From positions 62,001 through 126,000 of the forward strand of contig NZ_PVTH01000010.1 of NCBI RefSeq assembly GCF_003002875.1: a stretch of DNA of 64,000 bases, in the 5' to 3' direction. The translations under genes were made by a program, and so were the position numbers. The DNA comes from Arcticibacter pallidicorallinus (lineage in GTDB: Bacteria > Bacteroidota > Bacteroidia > Sphingobacteriales > Sphingobacteriaceae). Shown one piece after another: positions 27,881 to 37,104 of the stretch (the stretch's first letter is position 1; each line of letters starts with the position of its first letter). Below the pieces are notes generated by a model. It did no database searches. It saw only the letters and a list, made by a program, of their open reading frames with translations, and was not told the origin of the DNA.

Positions 27881-28327
27881 TTATAATTTAACAATTGCAC
27901 CACCAGCTGCTTCGATTGCTTTCTGAGCCGTAGCTGTAAAAGCATGAGCAGTAATATCCAGTTTCGCCTTTAGCTCACCTCTTCCAAGGATCTTCACAAG
28001 GTCATTTTTAGAAACCAGTCCGTGCTCCTTCAATGCAGCGAAGTCGATAGCTGTTAAGCTGAACTTCTCAGCAAGACTCTGAAGAACATCCAGGTTGATA
28101 CCTACGTATTCTACGCGGTTGATGTTTTTGAAACCAACCTTAGGTATACGGCGCTGCAAAGGCATCTGACCACCTTCGAAACCTACCTTAGATGAATATC
28201 CTGAACGAGATCCCGCACCTTTATGACCGCGGGTGGAAGTTCCACCACGACCAGAACCCGTACCACGTCCTATTCGTTTTTTATTTTTAGTTGAACCTTC
28301 TGCAGGTTTTAAATTACTTAAGTTCAT
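27881..28327 (-). CDS. rplO: 50S ribosomal protein L15
   Basis: A 148-residue large-subunit protein with the Gly/Arg-rich N-terminal extension (GRGTGSGRGGTSTRGHKG) that threads into 23S rRNA, and the C-terminal L18e/L15 domain (KLDITAHAFTATAQKAIEAA). Gene order rpmD-rplO-secY is universal. Confidence 0.98.
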   Translation of the reverse strand: MNLSNLKPAEGSTKNKKRIGRGTGSGRGGTSTRGHKGAGSRSGYSSKVGFEGGQMPLQRRIPKVGFKNINRVEYVGINLDVLQSLAEKFSLTAIDFAALKEHGLVSKNDLVKILGRGELKAKLDITAHAFTATAQKAIEAAGGAIVKL

Positions 28328-28329
28328 GA

Positions 28330-28509
28330 TTAAATACTTTCTACTGCTACTAGATGATTAACTTTCCTTACCATCCCGATAATAGACGGGGTAGCTTCCA
28401 CTTCTACAGCTTGGTTAATTTTTTTCAAACCTAGAGCCTGCATTGTTCTCTTCTGGCGCTCGCTTCTGTCGATAACGCTTTTAATCTGAGTGATCTTGAT
28501 CTTCGCCAT
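28330..28509 (-). CDS. rpmD: 50S ribosomal protein L30
   Basis: A 59-residue small large-subunit protein, starting MAKIKITQIKSVIDRSERQK and ending GMVRKVNHLVAVESI. The ATG at 28509 gives the standard length; a longer frame using a GTG at 28548 would run into rpsE and is not supported. Confidence 0.96.
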   Translation of the reverse strand: MAKIKITQIKSVIDRSERQKRTMQALGLKKINQAVEVEATPSIIGMVRKVNHLVAVESI

Positions 28510-28513
28510 GTTC

Positions 28514-29032
28514 TTATCCGTTAAAAACTTTATTAAGATCCACACCACGTTGCTGAGCTACAGTATAAGCATCTCTCATTTGAGATAAAGCAGATACAGT
28601 TGCCTTAACCACGTTATGCGGGTTAGATGATCCTCTTGATTTCGCTAATACGTTATGCACACCAGCACTTTCCAGAACCGCACGCATCGCACCACCAGCA
28701 ATAACACCGGTACCGTTAGCAGCTGGCTTGATCAATACAAAACCACCTGAAAATTTACCATATTGCTCATGAGGAACTGTTCCATTGATAATTGGAACCT
28801 TCACCAAATTTTTCTTCGCATCGTCAATACCTTTAGCGATCGCCTCAGTTACTTCCTTTGCTTTTCCTAAACCATATCCTACTACACCATTCTCGTCACC
28901 TACAACAACGATGGCTGAGAAACTGAAAGTACGACCACCTTTAGTAACCTTAGCAACACGCTGGATGCTTACTAAACGATCTTTAAGTTCAATTTCGCTT
29001 GATTTAACTCTCTTTATATTGATTGTTGACAT
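28514..29032 (-). CDS. rpsE: 30S ribosomal protein S5
   Basis: A 172-residue small-subunit protein involved in decoding fidelity and mRNA unwinding. The double-stranded-RNA-binding-like N-terminal domain shows [20 protein letters not shown]; the C-terminal domain shows [19 protein letters not shown] and [18 protein letters not shown]. It is followed by rpmD after 4 nt. Confidence 0.98.
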   Translation of the reverse strand: MSTINIKRVKSSEIELKDRLVSIQRVAKVTKGGRTFSFSAIVVVGDENGVVGYGLGKAKEVTEAIAKGIDDAKKNLVKVPIINGTVPHEQYGKFSGGFVLIKPAANGTGVIAGGAMRAVLESAGVHNVLAKSRGSSNPHNVVKATVSALSQMRDAYTVAQQRGVDLNKVFNG

Positions 29033-29043
29033 TTATTCTCAGA

Positions 29044-29397
29044 TTAAAAGTTTAACCCAGCTTCACGTGCACCTTCTGCAAGAGACTTTACACGACCGTG
29101 GTATAAATAACCATTTCTATCAAATACTACCAGGCTAATACCAGCAGCGATAGCTTTTTCTGCTACAAGCTTTCCAACAGCCTTAGACTGCTCAATTTTG
29201 TTTCCATCTGCAGAAAAATCCTTTGATAAAGATGATGCTGAAACTAGAGTTTTTCCTGTAGTATCATCAATAACCTGAGCATAAATGCCCTTATTACTTC
29301 TGTATACAGACAAACGAGGACGATCAGTAGAACCAGACAGTCTCTTTCTTATACCTTTTTTTATACGCTCTCTGCGAGATAATTTAATTCCTGACAT
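29044..29397 (-). CDS. rplR: 50S ribosomal protein L18
   Basis: A 117-residue 5S rRNA-binding protein. It begins with the basic [18 protein letters not shown] and contains [20 protein letters not shown] and [20 protein letters not shown]. It sits between rplF and rpsE with gaps of 5 and 11 nt. Confidence 0.98.
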   Translation of the reverse strand: MSGIKLSRRERIKKGIRKRLSGSTDRPRLSVYRSNKGIYAQVIDDTTGKTLVSASSLSKDFSADGNKIEQSKAVGKLVAEKAIAAGISLVVFDRNGYLYHGRVKSLAEGAREAGLNF

Positions 29398-29402
29398 GAT
29401 TA

Positions 29403-29960
29403 CTATTTTTTAGCTGCTGATTTACCTGCTTTTCTTCTCAATACTTCACCTACGAACTTAATACCTTTTCCTTTGTATGGCTCAGGAGTACGTAATGAAC
29501 GAATCTTTGCAGCAACTTGTCCTAACAACTGTTTGTCTACGCTTTCTAAAATGATAGTTGGGTTCTTACCTTTATCAGCAGTAGTCGCTACTGTGATTTC
29601 CTTAGGCAACTCAAACACATAGTGGTGAGAGAAACCTAATACAAGGTCTAATGTATTACCAGTGTTTGTAGCACGGTAACCAACACCAACTAACTCCTGC
29701 TGAATTTTGTAACCTTCAGTCACACCTATAACCATGTTGTTTATAAGTGAGCGGTATAATCCGTGAAGTGCTTTGTGGCGCTTCTGCTCTGTAGGGCGTT
29801 CAACAGTTAAAATTCCGTTATCCTGAGAAACGGTGATATCACCGTCTAATCTTTGTGTTAATTCTCCTTTAGGGCCTTTTACTGTCACTACATTCTCTGC
29901 AGAAACCGAGATAGTAACACCTGAAGGGATTGTTATCGGGGCTTTTCCTATTCTTGACAT
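29403..29960 (-). CDS. rplF: 50S ribosomal protein L6
   Basis: A 185-residue large-subunit protein near the GTPase centre, made of two related domains. It starts [19 protein letters not shown]; the C-terminal half carries the L6 signature [20 protein letters not shown]. Length is standard. Confidence 0.98.
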   Translation of the reverse strand: MSRIGKAPITIPSGVTISVSAENVVTVKGPKGELTQRLDGDITVSQDNGILTVERPTEQKRHKALHGLYRSLINNMVIGVTEGYKIQQELVGVGYRATNTGNTLDLVLGFSHHYVFELPKEITVATTADKGKNPTIILESVDKQLLGQVAAKIRSLRTPEPYKGKGIKFVGEVLRRKAGKSAAKK

Positions 29961-29976
29961 CGTTTAATCCTTTTGA

Positions 29977-30375
29977 TTAATGAACGTAACATAATACTTC
30001 ACCACCGATGTTAAGGTTGCGGGCCTCCTTGTCAGTCATCACTCCCTTAGAAGTTGAAACAACTGCAATTCCCAAACCATTTAATACACGTGGCATGCTG
30101 TCTACACCTGAATATTTTCTCAAACCAGGCTTACTCACACGTGTTAGAGTGCGAATAGCAGGAACTTTAGTTACGGGATGGTACTTCAAAGCGATTTTGA
30201 TAACGCCTTGTACGGTATTGTCCTCGAACTTGTAGTTCGCGATGTAACCTTTATCAAAAAGAACTTTAGTTATTTCCTTTTTAAGGTTTGATGCAGGAAT
30301 TTCCACAACCCGGTGGTTGGCCTTAATGGCATTCCTTACTCTTGTAAGATAATCTGCTATTGGATCTGTATTCAT
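29977..30375 (-). CDS. rpsH: 30S ribosomal protein S8
   Basis: A 132-residue 16S rRNA-binding protein, starting MNTDPIADYLTRVRNAIKA and ending with the signature GIAVVSTSKGVMTDKEARN. In E. coli S8 represses the spc operon by binding near rplE; here the 98-nt gap before rpsH contains a hairpin, but no S8-site similarity could be established by eye. Confidence 0.98.
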   Translation of the reverse strand: MNTDPIADYLTRVRNAIKANHRVVEIPASNLKKEITKVLFDKGYIANYKFEDNTVQGVIKIALKYHPVTKVPAIRTLTRVSKPGLRKYSGVDSMPRVLNGLGIAVVSTSKGVMTDKEARNLNIGGEVLCYVH

Positions 30376-30446
30376 TACTTGTTTGTTATGATAGTGGTTT
30401 CCATTGTTTATATGCGGACCTGCTATCGGTTAAATTTTATATGGAG

Positions 30447-30467
30447 GTTGGGAGCCATGCTCCCAAC
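30447..30467 (-). promoter_or_regulatory. Compact hairpin in the rpsN-rpsH gap
   Basis: GTTGGGAGC and GCTCCCAAC form a perfect 9-bp GC-rich stem with a 3-nt loop, just after the rpsN stop. No T run follows on the minus strand. It is a likely mRNA processing or stability element. Confidence 0.55.
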
Positions 30468-30473
30468 TTTATA

Positions 30474-30743
30474 TTACCAGCTTGCCTTCTTTACTCCGGG
30501 GATCTTTCCAGCTAAAGCCATTTCACGGAATGTAACACGTGAAATACCAAACTGTCTCATGTATCCACGAGGACGGCCAGTCAGTTTACAACGGTTGTGT
30601 AAACGCACAGGCGAAGAGTTTTTAGGTAGCTTATCTAAAGCAACTAAATCTCCTTCTGCTTTCAAAGCAGCTCTTTTGTCAGCATACTTGGCAACCAACT
30701 TTGCACGTTTAACTTCACGTGCTTTTATACCTTCTTTAGCCAT
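30474..30743 (-). CDS. rpsN: 30S ribosomal protein S14 (zinc-free form)
   Basis: An 89-residue small-subunit head protein of the long, C-minus type: it lacks the four zinc-binding cysteines and has [20 protein letters not shown] with [18 protein letters not shown] at the end. It overlaps the rplE stop by 8 nt. Confidence 0.98.
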   Translation of the reverse strand: MAKEGIKAREVKRAKLVAKYADKRAALKAEGDLVALDKLPKNSSPVRLHNRCKLTGRPRGYMRQFGISRVTFREMALAGKIPGVKKASW

Positions 30744-31305
30744 TATTTACTGGTGATTGATTTTTGAACGGTAAACCGAATTGTTTTAATAACTCTAACG
30801 CCTCAACATCATTTTTTGCGGAAGTTACAAAAGTAATATCCATACCCATAATCTTATTGATTTTATCAATGTTAATCTCTGGGAAAATGATCTGCTCAGT
30901 AACACCTAAAGTATAGTTACCATGCCCGTCGAAACCTTTATCGTTGATACCTTTGAAATCACGGATACGAGGTAAAGCAACAGCGATCAATCTGTCTAGA
31001 AACTCATACATCTGGTTATCACGTAAAGTTACACGAACACCAACCGGCATTCCCTTACGCAATTTGAAGTTAGAGATATCTTTCTTTGATTTAGCTGCTA
31101 CAGCCTGCTGACCGGTAATGGTAGTAAGCTCTGCAATAGCGTTATCAATTAGCTTCTTGTCAGTAGTTGCAGCACCAACACCCTGGTTGATTGCAATCTT
31201 CTGAAGCTTAGGAACCTGCATCACAGTCTTGTACTGAAATTTCTCTTTCAGTGCTGTGCGGATTTCCTCCTTATATTTGGATTTTAATCTTGGTACGTAA
31301 CTCAT
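30736..31305 (-). CDS. rplE: 50S ribosomal protein L5
   Basis: A 189-residue 5S rRNA-binding protein that contacts the P-site tRNA. It has [34 protein letters not shown] and [20 protein letters not shown]. It overlaps rplX by 4 nt and rpsN by 8 nt, indicating tight translational coupling. Confidence 0.98.
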   Translation of the reverse strand: MSYVPRLKSKYKEEIRTALKEKFQYKTVMQVPKLQKIAINQGVGAATTDKKLIDNAIAELTTITGQQAVAAKSKKDISNFKLRKGMPVGVRVTLRDNQMYEFLDRLIAVALPRIRDFKGINDKGFDGHGNYTLGVTEQIIFPEINIDKINKIMGMDITFVTSAKNDVEALELLKQFGLPFKNQSPVNNG

Positions 31306-31646
31306 TGCTTAACTTCCTCCCCTGATTTTTTAGCGATTCTAACAAATTTTCCTTCTGCGTTCTTTTGTTTTCCAACGCGGGTCGGTTTGCCAGTTTTAGC
31401 GTCCACTAACATCACGTTTGAAACATGCAGAGCGGCCTCTTTCTTAATAATGCCACCGTTAGGGTTAGCAGCATTTGGTTTTGTATGACGTGATACCATG
31501 TTCGCGCCTTCTACAACAACTCTGTTAGCTTTTAATAAAACCTCAACGATTTTACCTTGCTTACCCTTTGAGTCGCCTGCTATTACCTGTACTAAATCTC
31601 CTTTACGGATCTTAAGCTTAGGCAAGATGTTCTTTTTCTTTTCCAT
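31302..31646 (-). CDS. rplX: 50S ribosomal protein L24
   Basis: A 114-residue assembly-initiator protein with an N-terminal KOW motif ([19 protein letters not shown]) and [20 protein letters not shown]. It starts 1 nt after rplN ends. Confidence 0.98.
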   Translation of the reverse strand: MEKKKNILPKLKIRKGDLVQVIAGDSKGKQGKIVEVLLKANRVVVEGANMVSRHTKPNAANPNGGIIKKEAALHVSNVMLVDAKTGKPTRVGKQKNAEGKFVRIAKKSGEEVKQ

Positions 31647-31647
31647 G

Positions 31648-32016
31648 TTACAATACCTCCGGTGCTAATGATACGATTTTCATGAATTGCTTCTCACGCA
31701 GCTCTCTCGCAACCGGACCAAAGATACGGGTACCTCTCGGCTCGTCCTGATTATTTAATAAAACTGCTGCGTTATCGTCGAAACGGATATATGAGCCATC
31801 TTTGCGTCTCACTTCTTTCTTCGTTCTAACAACAACTGCTTTAGTAACAGTTCCTTTTTTAACGTTTCCAGAAGGAATAGCACTTTTTACGGTAACAACA
31901 ATTTTGTCACCAAGAGAAGCATACCGTTTAGCGGTACCTCCCAGAACACGGATAACTAAAACTTCTTTAGCTCCGCTATTGTCTGCGACATTTAGTCTTG
32001 ATTCCTGTTGTACCAT
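31648..32016 (-). CDS. rplN: 50S ribosomal protein L14
   Basis: A 122-residue beta-barrel protein at the subunit interface, starting [19 protein letters not shown] and carrying [20 protein letters not shown] and the final [15 protein letters not shown]. It overlaps the rpsQ stop by 1 nt. Confidence 0.98.
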   Translation of the reverse strand: MVQQESRLNVADNSGAKEVLVIRVLGGTAKRYASLGDKIVVTVKSAIPSGNVKKGTVTKAVVVRTKKEVRRKDGSYIRFDDNAAVLLNNQDEPRGTRIFGPVARELREKQFMKIVSLAPEVL

Positions 32017-32270
32017 TACTTAGCTCTTTCTAAAATTTCAACTAATCTCCAGTTCTTAGTTTTACTCAGAGGACGAGTCTCCATAATCAACACAGTATCT
32101 CCGATACCACAAGTGTTGCTTTCGTCGTGAGCCATAAATTTGGTAGTCTTGTGAACAAACTTACCGTAGATAGGATGCTTTACTTTCCTTTCTACAGCAA
32201 CAACGATAGATTTATCCATCTTGTTGCTCACTACCAACCCTGTACGGGTCTTTCTTAATTTTCTTTCCAT
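32016..32270 (-). CDS. rpsQ: 30S ribosomal protein S17
   Basis: An 84-residue OB-fold protein that binds 16S rRNA. Signatures are [39 protein letters not shown] and [20 protein letters not shown]. It follows rpmC by 13 nt. Confidence 0.98.
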   Translation of the reverse strand: MERKLRKTRTGLVVSNKMDKSIVVAVERKVKHPIYGKFVHKTTKFMAHDESNTCGIGDTVLIMETRPLSKTKNWRLVEILERAK

Positions 32271-32283
32271 TTCGACTCTAAAA

Positions 32284-32511
32284 TTATTCAGTTTCAGAAG
32301 CGGACTCTTTCTCAGCAGCAGCAGCCGCTTTACGTTTAGTCAATTCTGTGTTCAAACGTGCGATCTCTTTTCTCACCTTGCTTATACGAGATGGATTCTC
32401 TATGGCAGAAACTGTATGCGCAAATTTTAATTTAGTAAGATTGCTTTTCTCCTCGCCAATGCGGGAAACAATCTCTTCAGTTGATAGCTCTAATATTTCT
32501 GAGGTTTTCAT
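32284..32511 (-). CDS. rpmC: 50S ribosomal protein L29 with Ala/Glu tail
   Basis: A 75-residue two-helix protein near the exit tunnel, which helps to dock SRP and trigger factor. The core is [20 protein letters not shown] to about residue 61; a short [15 protein letters not shown] tail extends it beyond the usual 60-65 residues. It is separated from rplP by an 87-nt gap almost filled by a hairpin. Confidence 0.97.
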   Translation of the reverse strand: MKTSEILELSTEEIVSRIGEEKSNLTKLKFAHTVSAIENPSRISKVRKEIARLNTELTKRKAAAAAEKESASETE

Positions 32512-32525
32512 CTTTTCTTTTTCTT

Positions 32526-32595
32526 AGTTGTTGGTTGTAAGTTGTTTAGTGATCGTTATAAAGCAATACAACAAAACAACTCACAACCTACGACT
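32526..32595 (-). promoter_or_regulatory. Long hairpin repeat in the rplP-rpmC gap
   Basis: Arms at 32530-32547 and 32574-32591 (built on GTTGGTTGT-AGTTGTTT and its complement) pair over 18 positions with 2 mismatches around a 26-nt loop, and weaker pairing extends outward. The arms are GT/AC-rich and internally repetitive, like REP-type intergenic repeats of Bacteroidota. No T run follows toward rpmC. Confidence 0.6.
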
Positions 32596-32598
32596 TTT

Positions 32599-33021
32599 TT
32601 ATGCTTCTACGTAATCTCTACGTACTACAAATCTTGTTTGTACCGGTAACTTTTGAGCGGCTAAACGTAGTGCTTCTTTGGCAATTTCCAAAGGTACGCC
32701 TTCTGCTTCAAAAAGCATTCTTCCCGGGCGAACAACTGCAACCCAGTATTCTGGAGCTCCCTTACCTTTACCCATACGTACTTCCGCAGGCTTCTTGGTA
32801 ACAGGCTTATCAGGAAATATACGAATCCACACCTGGCCTTCACGTTTCATGAAACGTGTAACCGCAATACGTGCAGCTTCAATCTGACGGCTGGTGATCC
32901 ATGCCGGTTCCAGCGATTTAATTCCGAAAGATCCGAATGAAAGCTCTGCTCCGCGAGAAGCTAAACCTTTCATCTTACCTTTTTGCATCTTTCTGAACTT
33001 CGTTCTTTTTGGCTGTAACAT
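32599..33021 (-). CDS. rplP: 50S ribosomal protein L16
   Basis: A 140-residue protein near the A site and peptidyl-transferase centre. It has [39 protein letters not shown] and [20 protein letters not shown], all family signatures. It follows rpsC after 40 nt. Confidence 0.98.
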   Translation of the reverse strand: MLQPKRTKFRKMQKGKMKGLASRGAELSFGSFGIKSLEPAWITSRQIEAARIAVTRFMKREGQVWIRIFPDKPVTKKPAEVRMGKGKGAPEYWVAVVRPGRMLFEAEGVPLEIAKEALRLAAQKLPVQTRFVVRRDYVEA

Positions 33022-33061
33022 CTTTTTCTGTATTTATATCTTTACGATGTCTGAACTTCAA

Positions 33062-33985
33062 TTATTTCTTTGCGCGAAATCCTGCACCACCCGCACCGCG
33101 GTTAGCACCTGGACCTCCAGGACGGTTGCCTCCCTGACCTCCGGGACGGCTCTGGCCTCCAGCGTTTCCACCACGGTTGTTTCCACCACCACGATTTCCA
33201 CCTCTGTTGTCTCCAGCTCCACCACGTCTGTCGTTAGCACCACGTCTGTCGTTTCCGCCTCTTCTATCTCCTCTTTCGCCAGCACCATATGAAGAATTAC
33301 CTTCTCCGCCTCTGCCTCTTACACCAGTTGTTTGACCGATGTTAGGAGAAAGATCACGCTTTCCGTAAACTTCACCTTTACAGATCCAAACTTTAACACC
33401 AATCTTACCATAAGTAGTAAGAGCTTCTGCTAAAGCATAGTCAATGTCAGCACGAAATGTGTGCAAAGGAATTCTACCGTCTTTGTATTGCTCGGTACGT
33501 GCCATTTCAGCACCACCTAGACGACCTGAACACATAATCTTGATACCTTCAGCTCCTATACGCATTGTTGATGCAATAGATGTTTTCATCGCACGACGGA
33601 ATGAAATACGAGCCTCAAGTTGTTTTGCGATACCTTCAGCAACTAATTGTGCGTCAAGCTCAGGGCGTTTGATTTCGAAAATGTTGATCTGAACTTCCTT
33701 TTTAGTCAGTTTCTTCAACTCTTCCTTGATCTTATCAACCTCTTGTCCACCTTTACCGATAACGATACCTGGGCGGGCAGTGTGTACAGTGACAGTGATA
33801 CGCTTTAATGTACGCTCGATAACCAATTTGGCAACGCCTCCTTTAGCTATACGTACAGAAAGGTATTTTCTGATCTTTTCGTCTTCAACTAGTTTCTCAG
33901 AATAGTTGTTGCCACCGAACCAATTAGAATCCCAACCTTTGATGATTCCTAATCTGTTACCTATTGGATGTGCTTTTTGTCCCAT
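33062..33985 (-). CDS. rpsC: 30S ribosomal protein S3 with long Arg/Gly/Asn-rich C-terminal tail
   Basis: A 307-residue S3, which lines the mRNA entry tunnel and has helicase activity with S4 and S5. The usual core (about 1-218) has [20 protein letters not shown], the type-2 KH domain with [17 protein letters not shown], and the C-terminal [20 protein letters not shown] and [20 protein letters not shown]. From residue 219 an 89-residue low-complexity tail follows, rich in RGG, DRRGG, NRGG and PGG units. Ordinary S3 is 210-250 residues long. The tail resembles RGG-type RNA-binding regions and should be disordered at the mRNA entry side. Because it is basic and Gly-rich, the opposite strand has long spurious open frames. 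Confidence 0.97.
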   Translation of the reverse strand: MGQKAHPIGNRLGIIKGWDSNWFGGNNYSEKLVEDEKIRKYLSVRIAKGGVAKLVIERTLKRITVTVHTARPGIVIGKGGQEVDKIKEELKKLTKKEVQINIFEIKRPELDAQLVAEGIAKQLEARISFRRAMKTSIASTMRIGAEGIKIMCSGRLGGAEMARTEQYKDGRIPLHTFRADIDYALAEALTTYGKIGVKVWICKGEVYGKRDLSPNIGQTTGVRGRGGEGNSSYGAGERGDRRGGNDRRGANDRRGGAGDNRGGNRGGGNNRGGNAGGQSRPGGQGGNRPGGPGANRGAGGAGFRAKK

Positions 33986-33991
33986 TTCTGA

Positions 33992-34354
33992 TTAATTAGT
34001 TTGTGATTCAAGATTCTTGCTGTCCACTACTAGAGTAACGTGGTTTGAACGCTTACGAATTCTATGTCCACGACCCTGAGGAGCAGGTCTAAGTCTTTTC
34101 AACTGGCGACCTCCGTCAACAGTAATTGTTTTCACAAACAATTCACTCTCTTCCGGGCGCTGACCCTCGTTCTTCGCTTCCCAATTCTTGATAGCCGACA
34201 ATAAAAGTTTCTCAACTCTCTGTGCAGCTTCCTTGTTGGTATATTTTAATATATATAGTGCCTTTTCAACACGCTCACCACGGATAAGGTCAACAACCAA
34301 TCTCATCTTACGAGGCGAGGTAGGGCAATCATTTAATTTTGCTACTGCTTCCAT
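33992..34354 (-). CDS. rplV: 50S ribosomal protein L22
   Basis: A 120-residue protein whose beta-hairpin lines the nascent-peptide tunnel. It shows [20 protein letters not shown] and the signature [20 protein letters not shown]. It sits between rpsS (3-nt gap) and rpsC (6-nt gap). Confidence 0.98.
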   Translation of the reverse strand: MEAVAKLNDCPTSPRKMRLVVDLIRGERVEKALYILKYTNKEAAQRVEKLLLSAIKNWEAKNEGQRPEESELFVKTITVDGGRQLKRLRPAPQGRGHRIRKRSNHVTLVVDSKNLESQTN

Positions 34355-34357
34355 TGC

Positions 34358-34624
34358 TTATTTTTTCTTTTCAGCGTGACCTCTAAATGTTCTGGTTGGA
34401 GCAAATTCTCCCAACTTGTGACCAACCATGTTTTCAGTTACATACACCGGAATAAACTTGTTTCCGTTGTGAACTGCGAATGTATGCCCTACGAAATCCG
34501 GAGAAATCATTGACCGGCGTGACCAGGTTTTGATAACCGTTTTCTTGCTTGTCTCGTTCATAGAAAGCACTTTGCTCTCTAAATTATGATCGATATAAGG
34601 GCCTTTTTTAATTGAACGTGCCAT
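34358..34624 (-). CDS. rpsS: 30S ribosomal protein S19
   Basis: An 88-residue small-subunit head protein. It starts [20 protein letters not shown] and has [20 protein letters not shown] and [19 protein letters not shown]. Start and rplB stop overlap by 1 nt (TAATG). Confidence 0.98.
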   Translation of the reverse strand: MARSIKKGPYIDHNLESKVLSMNETSKKTVIKTWSRRSMISPDFVGHTFAVHNGNKFIPVYVTENMVGHKLGEFAPTRTFRGHAEKKK

Positions 34625-35448
34625 TATTTCTTCCTCCCTTCAATGATGTAACGATTCGAACTCTTCTTCTTGTTTCTGGTCTTGTAGCCCTTAGCTAGCA
34701 TACCGGTTCTAGAGCGAGGATGACCTCCTGAAGATCTTCCTTCACCACCACCCATAGGGTGATCTACCGGGTTCATTGCTACACCTCGAACGCGTGGACG
34801 ACGTCCCAACCAGCGTGTTCTACCCGCTTTACCTAACACTTCGTTAGCGCGCTCAGCGTTAGAAACAGAACCGATTGTTGCCATACAAGATGACAGAATC
34901 ATACGAGTCTCACCTGAAGGTAATTTGATAATAGCATACTTTCCGTCACGCGCAGATAACTGTGCATAAGCACCAGCACTACGAGCGATTGTTGCTCCCT
35001 GACCTGGGTTAAGTTCAATGTTGTGAATAATTGAACCCAGAGGGATGTTTTGCAATGGTAATGTATTTCCAACCTCTGGAGCAGACGCTGCACCTGATAC
35101 TACAGTTTGTCCAACTGTTAAGCCTTCAGGAGCAATGATGTAACGCTTCTCTCCATCAGCATAGTGTAGCAAAGCTATACGCGCTGTACGGTTTGGATCG
35201 TACTCAATTGTGGCAACTTTTGCGGGGATGTCTTGTTTATCGCGTTTAAAATCAATCAATCGGTACGACTGTTTATGTCCCCCACCGAGATAACGCATAG
35301 TCATTTTACCGGTATTATTTCTACCACCTGACTTCTTGATCGAAACTACTAACGACTTTTCTGGAACGTTTGTAGTAACATCTGAATAATCGCCGCCAAC
35401 ACGGTGACGAGTTCCAGGGGTAACCGGTTTAAATCTTTTAACTGCCAT
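34624..35448 (-). CDS. rplB: 50S ribosomal protein L2
   Basis: A 274-residue protein essential for subunit association and peptidyl-transferase architecture. It shows [57 protein letters not shown] and [18 protein letters not shown], including the conserved functional His in the last. Length is standard. Confidence 0.98.
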   Translation of the reverse strand: MAVKRFKPVTPGTRHRVGGDYSDVTTNVPEKSLVVSIKKSGGRNNTGKMTMRYLGGGHKQSYRLIDFKRDKQDIPAKVATIEYDPNRTARIALLHYADGEKRYIIAPEGLTVGQTVVSGAASAPEVGNTLPLQNIPLGSIIHNIELNPGQGATIARSAGAYAQLSARDGKYAIIKLPSGETRMILSSCMATIGSVSNAERANEVLGKAGRTRWLGRRPRVRGVAMNPVDHPMGGGEGRSSGGHPRSRTGMLAKGYKTRNKKKSSNRYIIEGRKK

Positions 35449-35455
35449 GTTCTAA

Positions 35456-35746
35456 TTAAATATTGCTGTAAAAGTCAATAGTTTCACCATCTTTTAACGT
35501 TACGATCGCTTTCTTGTATTTCGGCGAGCGGCCTGATACGAATCCAGCTTTTGTGTAACGATTCTTCGCTTTACCATCTACCACCATGGTGTTTACAGCA
35601 CTGATGCTAACACCAAACATTTGCTCAATTGCAGTTTTGATCTGCAACTTGTTAGCTCTGTGGTCTACCTTGAATGCATATCTGTTTAGCTTCTCAGTTA
35701 ACGCAGCTGCTTTCTCGGTTAAAATAGGCTTCTTTAAAATTTCCAT
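35456..35746 (-). CDS. rplW: 50S ribosomal protein L23
   Basis: A 96-residue protein at the tunnel exit that docks trigger factor and SRP. It starts MEILKKPILTEKAAALTEKL and has IKTAIEQMFGVSISAVNTMV and KYKKAIVTLKDGETIDFY. It begins 1 nt after rplD ends. Confidence 0.98.
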   Translation of the reverse strand: MEILKKPILTEKAAALTEKLNRYAFKVDHRANKLQIKTAIEQMFGVSISAVNTMVVDGKAKNRYTKAGFVSGRSPKYKKAIVTLKDGETIDFYSNI

Positions 35747-35747
35747 A

Positions 35748-36377
35748 TTACTTGGCGAATGCCTCCTCCAATAATTTAACAGAACCTGTAGTCAGGATAA
35801 GCTTTCCTGCGTTCAACACATCATATGTGTTTAACTGATCTGCAGTGATCACTTTCGCTTTTTTCAAGTTTCTGCTTGATAAATACACATTGTTATTTGC
35901 TGCTGCTAAAACCAATAGGGTCTTCTCAGATGCAACATTCAGATCAGATACCAACTGAGCGTAATTCTTGGTTTTGATTGAATCAAAAGAAAAATCTTCA
36001 AGAACAACGATGCTGTTATCCTGTGCTTTGTATGATAAAGCTGACCTACGAGCTAGTTGCTTTAATTTTTTATTCAGCTTAAAGCTATAGTCACGTGGCT
36101 GAGGACCGAATACACGACCACCACCATTGAATAAAGGAGACTTGATGTTACCCGCACGAGCACCACCTGTACCTTTTTGCTTATATAACTTGCGGGTTGA
36201 ACCAGCAATTTCGTTACGCTGCTTTGATTTATGCGTTCCCTGACGCTGATTAGCAAGATATTGCTTCACGTCAAGATAAATCGCGTGATCATTTGGCTCT
36301 ACACCAAAAATCGCTTCAGGAAGTTGCACCTTGGCACCTGTTTCTTTACCTGAGATATTTACTACGTTAACTTCCAT
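35748..36377 (-). CDS. rplD: 50S ribosomal protein L4
   Basis: A 209-residue large-subunit protein with a tunnel-lining loop ([40 protein letters not shown]). In E. coli L4 represses the S10 operon by binding its leader. The ATG at 36377 lies 1 nt after the rplC stop; a TTG four codons upstream is less likely. Confidence 0.98.
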   Translation of the reverse strand: MEVNVVNISGKETGAKVQLPEAIFGVEPNDHAIYLDVKQYLANQRQGTHKSKQRNEIAGSTRKLYKQKGTGGARAGNIKSPLFNGGGRVFGPQPRDYSFKLNKKLKQLARRSALSYKAQDNSIVVLEDFSFDSIKTKNYAQLVSDLNVASEKTLLVLAAANNNVYLSSRNLKKAKVITADQLNTYDVLNAGKLILTTGSVKLLEEAFAK

Positions 36378-36378
36378 C

Positions 36379-36996
36379 TTATTTATCAACGATTACGTAA
36401 GAACCTTTAGCTCCCGGAATTGAACCGCTAACTACTAATAAATTTTGCTCAGCGTATACTTTCAAAACCTGAAGATTCTGAACTTTTACACGTGAACCAC
36501 CTGTACGACCCGCCATACGCATACCTTTAAATACACGAGAAGGCCATGAAGAAGCACCTAATGAACCCGGAGCTCTAAGTCTGTTATGCTGACCGTGAGT
36601 CTGCATACCAACACCACTAAAGCCGTGTCTTTTAACAACACCCTGGAAACCTTTACCTTTTGATGTACCAACTACATCAACGAAGTCGCCTTCAGCAAAA
36701 ATCTCCACAGTAACTGTGTCGCCTAAACTTTTCTCATCTTCAAACGTCTTAAACTCCACAAGCTTCCGCTTTGGAGTAGTGTTTGCTTTCGAAAAATGGC
36801 CTTTCAGCTGCTGAGTAGTGTTTTTTTCCTTCTTCTCATCGTAAGCCAATTGAACAGCCTCATAGCCGTCAACTTCTTCGGTACGAAGTTGCGTAACAAC
36901 GCAAGGGCCAGCCTCAATCACCGTGCATGGAATGTTCCTTCCATCGGCATCGAAAATGCTGGTCATTCCTACTTTTTTTCCAATAATACCTGACAT
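36379..36996 (-). CDS. rplC: 50S ribosomal protein L3
   Basis: A 205-residue protein starting [20 protein letters not shown], with the signature [20 protein letters not shown] and [20 protein letters not shown]. It is the first gene of the cluster in this window: rpsJ (S10), which normally precedes it, is not present within the roughly 480 nt upstream, and a strong promoter sits there instead. Confidence 0.98.
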   Translation of the reverse strand: MSGIIGKKVGMTSIFDADGRNIPCTVIEAGPCVVTQLRTEEVDGYEAVQLAYDEKKEKNTTQQLKGHFSKANTTPKRKLVEFKTFEDEKSLGDTVTVEIFAEGDFVDVVGTSKGKGFQGVVKRHGFSGVGMQTHGQHNRLRAPGSLGASSWPSRVFKGMRMAGRTGGSRVKVQNLQVLKVYAEQNLLVVSGSIPGAKGSYVIVDK

Positions 36997-37023
36997 TTCT
37001 TTTTAATTCGTTTTTGTGCCCAT

Positions 37024-37041
37024 CGAAGCAGTAGGGCTTCG
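37024..37041 (-). promoter_or_regulatory. Leader hairpin of the rplC operon
   Basis: CGAAGC and GCTTCG form a perfect 6-bp stem with a 6-nt loop inside the predicted 5' leader, 27 nt upstream of the rplC ATG. It could be part of an autoregulatory leader like the L4-binding leader of the E. coli S10 operon, but no similarity to that leader is claimed. Confidence 0.4.
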
Positions 37042-37072
37042 CTCAAGGCAAGTAAATCCCTCGAAAGGGAGG

Positions 37073-37104
37073 GCAAAGATAGGAATGTTTAATTAATTAT
37101 CAAA
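37073..37104 (-). promoter_or_regulatory. Promoter of the ribosomal protein cluster
   Basis: On the minus strand TTTG (37101-37104) is followed after exactly 19 nt by TATCTTTGC (37073-37081). This is an exact fit to the Bacteroidota housekeeping promoter (TTTG-N19-TAnnTTTG). The start site should be near 37066, leaving a leader of about 70 nt before rplC. Confidence 0.85.

Noticed and set aside
33090-33290. Tandem-repeat pattern that could resemble a CRISPR or minisatellite
   Set aside because: The repeats are short, irregular and in frame with rpsC; they encode RGG/NRGG units and there are no unique spacers.
32894-33292. Thr/Ser/Val-rich frames on both strands across the S3 tail
   Set aside because: They are byproducts of the repetitive Gly/Arg codons of the rpsC extension.
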